Source of the DNA: Oceanospirillum sediminis
Lineage (GTDB): Bacteria; Pseudomonadota; Gammaproteobacteria; Pseudomonadales; Halomonadaceae
DNA: 64,000 nt
Assembly: GCF_014164585.1 (NCBI RefSeq)
Contig: NZ_JACJFM010000003.1
Span: forward strand, 201,266 to 265,265
Reading direction: 5' to 3'
The position numbers and the translations under genes are program-made. The notes under the pieces are model-generated. The model worked only from the letters and a program-made list of their open reading frames with translations, did no database searches and had not been told where the DNA came from. Shown piece after piece: positions 63,347 through 64,000 of this stretch. How positions within the stretch are numbered: position 1 is the stretch's first letter; every line of letters starts with the position of its first letter.

Positions 63347-63806
63347 TTCTGATCTCCTGATTGAACAGGAGGAAGATTATGAAATGCCCCTGCTGACAAG
63401 GAGTGTCAGCAGAATTGTGATGCCTGAACTAAGCGCTTACAAAGAATAATCGATAGTCTTGAAAAGGGGATGTTGCTCATATTATTGGCTTGTATGAGTT
63501 GTATTTATATTCGGGGTTATGAATGGTTATTTTTTAAATAATTAAAAGACTGTTTGATGGTTTTTTAATTGTTGCTAAATATTTTTTATTTGAGTCAATA
63601 TATGCACGATTTATTTATATAAATAAACTTTTTATTATCTTTTTGGAACACTATTTTACAGTGGTGGTGGAACTTTTACCTATAATGGCAGATAAATAAT
63701 GTCGCATCAGATAATGGAAGGTCTGATTAAAGGTATGGATACTATTTACCTGAATAAATATCTTCCCTGATGCATTCTATTAGTACTAAAAAAGGAAGTA
63801 GTAAGA
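63347..63806. other. AT-rich intergenic region
   Basis: 460 bases with long T- and A-rich stretches (63500-63640) and no convincing gene in any frame. It probably carries the promoters of the VOC gene and the small lipoprotein. Confidence 0.5.
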
Positions 63807-63926
63807 ATGCAGTTTTCTAAATCCCTTTTGTCCCTGGCCATTATTGCTACATTAACCGGATGTAATGGCGAAACATCCTCGAACGCATCAACAAATGATA
63901 ACTCTGCATCACTGCTGTCCGGTTAA
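63807..63926 (+). CDS. Small lipoprotein, 39 residues
   Basis: MQFSKSLLSLAIIATLTGCN is a clean type II signal peptide with lipobox LTGC; the mature part GETSSNASTNDNSASLLSG is a short Ser/Asn-rich tail. AAGGAAG lies about eight bases before the ATG. Function unknown; could be a bacteriocin-lysis-like or spacer lipoprotein, or a fragment of a larger one. Confidence 0.6.
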   Translation: MQFSKSLLSLAIIATLTGCNGETSSNASTNDNSASLLSG

Positions 63927-64000
63927 ATATAAACCAGTTCCATTGACAGCTGATCGGGGGCTTCTGGAGGTGATGAATATCCAGCTGAATCAGGGTGGAG

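Noticed and set aside
63973..64000. Start of a new plus-strand gene at the window end
   Set aside because: GGAGG precedes an ATG at 63973, but only nine codons are visible, too few to support a call.

Overview
The window reads as the chromosome of a marine-type gammaproteobacterium (Oceanospirillales-like). This rests on the mix of gene families (Ugp transport, GalU, an ABC1 kinase, an SOS box of the CTGT-N8-ACAG form, Fur boxes of the enterobacterial type, a FAD/GcvT dimethylglycine dehydrogenase-like enzyme). I cannot name a genus. The backbone looks near 50% GC; one segment (about 10.8-16.3 kb) is clearly AT-rich and foreign.

Layout. 1-8.5 kb (minus strand): the start of a pgi-like gene, galU, then an operon read right to left as deoR/glpR-like regulator, ugpC, ugpB, ugpA, ugpE, an EEP-family phosphodiesterase and a HAD phosphatase. 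It looks like import and breakdown of a glycerol-phosphate-type compound. 8.7-10.9 kb: a periplasmic glutathione peroxidase and an ABC1/UbiB-like kinase. 10.83-16.29 kb: a genomic island inserted in the 3' end of the ABC1 kinase gene; a diverged second copy of that 3' end lies at the right edge. It carries a thymidylate-synthase homologue with the Asn-to-Asp change typical of dCMP-acting enzymes, a DUF4031 protein, a possible uracil-DNA-glycosylase-like protein, a possible alpha-glutamyl/putrescinyl thymine pyrophosphorylase-like protein, and an oppositely oriented HigB-like toxin / HigA-ImmA gene pair. I read it as a candidate nucleotide/DNA-modification or anti-phage cassette. 16.4-22 kb: an SOS-controlled LexA/UmuD-like protein without HTH, a chemoreceptor, and a MoxR ATPase/VWA (CoxD/CoxE-like) pair.

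22-57.9 kb is a large siderophore locus and the main content of the window: a YbtP/YbtQ-like ABC pair, a YbtA/PchR-like AraC regulator, an EntD-type phosphopantetheinyl transferase, two saccharopine-dehydrogenase-like oxidoreductases (one with a possible ATC-hydrolase-like C-terminal half), a TonB receptor, a fused salicylate-AMP ligase/salicylate synthase, a 3538-residue NRPS (ArCP-Cy-A-PCP-Cy-A-PCP-Cy-A-PCP), a second NRPS of 1581 residues (docking-Cy-A-PCP-reductase), a type II thioesterase, and a FecBCDE-type importer. Three adenylation domains carry the cysteine code. The logic is a salicylate-capped poly-thiazoline chelator released by reduction rather than by a thioesterase. That architecture differs from yersiniabactin, pyochelin and vibriobactin as I know them. 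Fur boxes lie before the regulator and between the receptor and the biosynthetic operon; a 13-base motif is shared by the transporter and receptor/biosynthesis promoters and is a candidate site for the AraC regulator.

58-64 kb: a glutathione S-transferase and divergent LysR regulator, a PAS-domain gene remnant, the dimethylglycine dehydrogenase-like enzyme, a glyoxalase-fold protein and a tiny lipoprotein. I saw no rRNA, tRNA, CRISPR array, insertion sequence or integrase gene.
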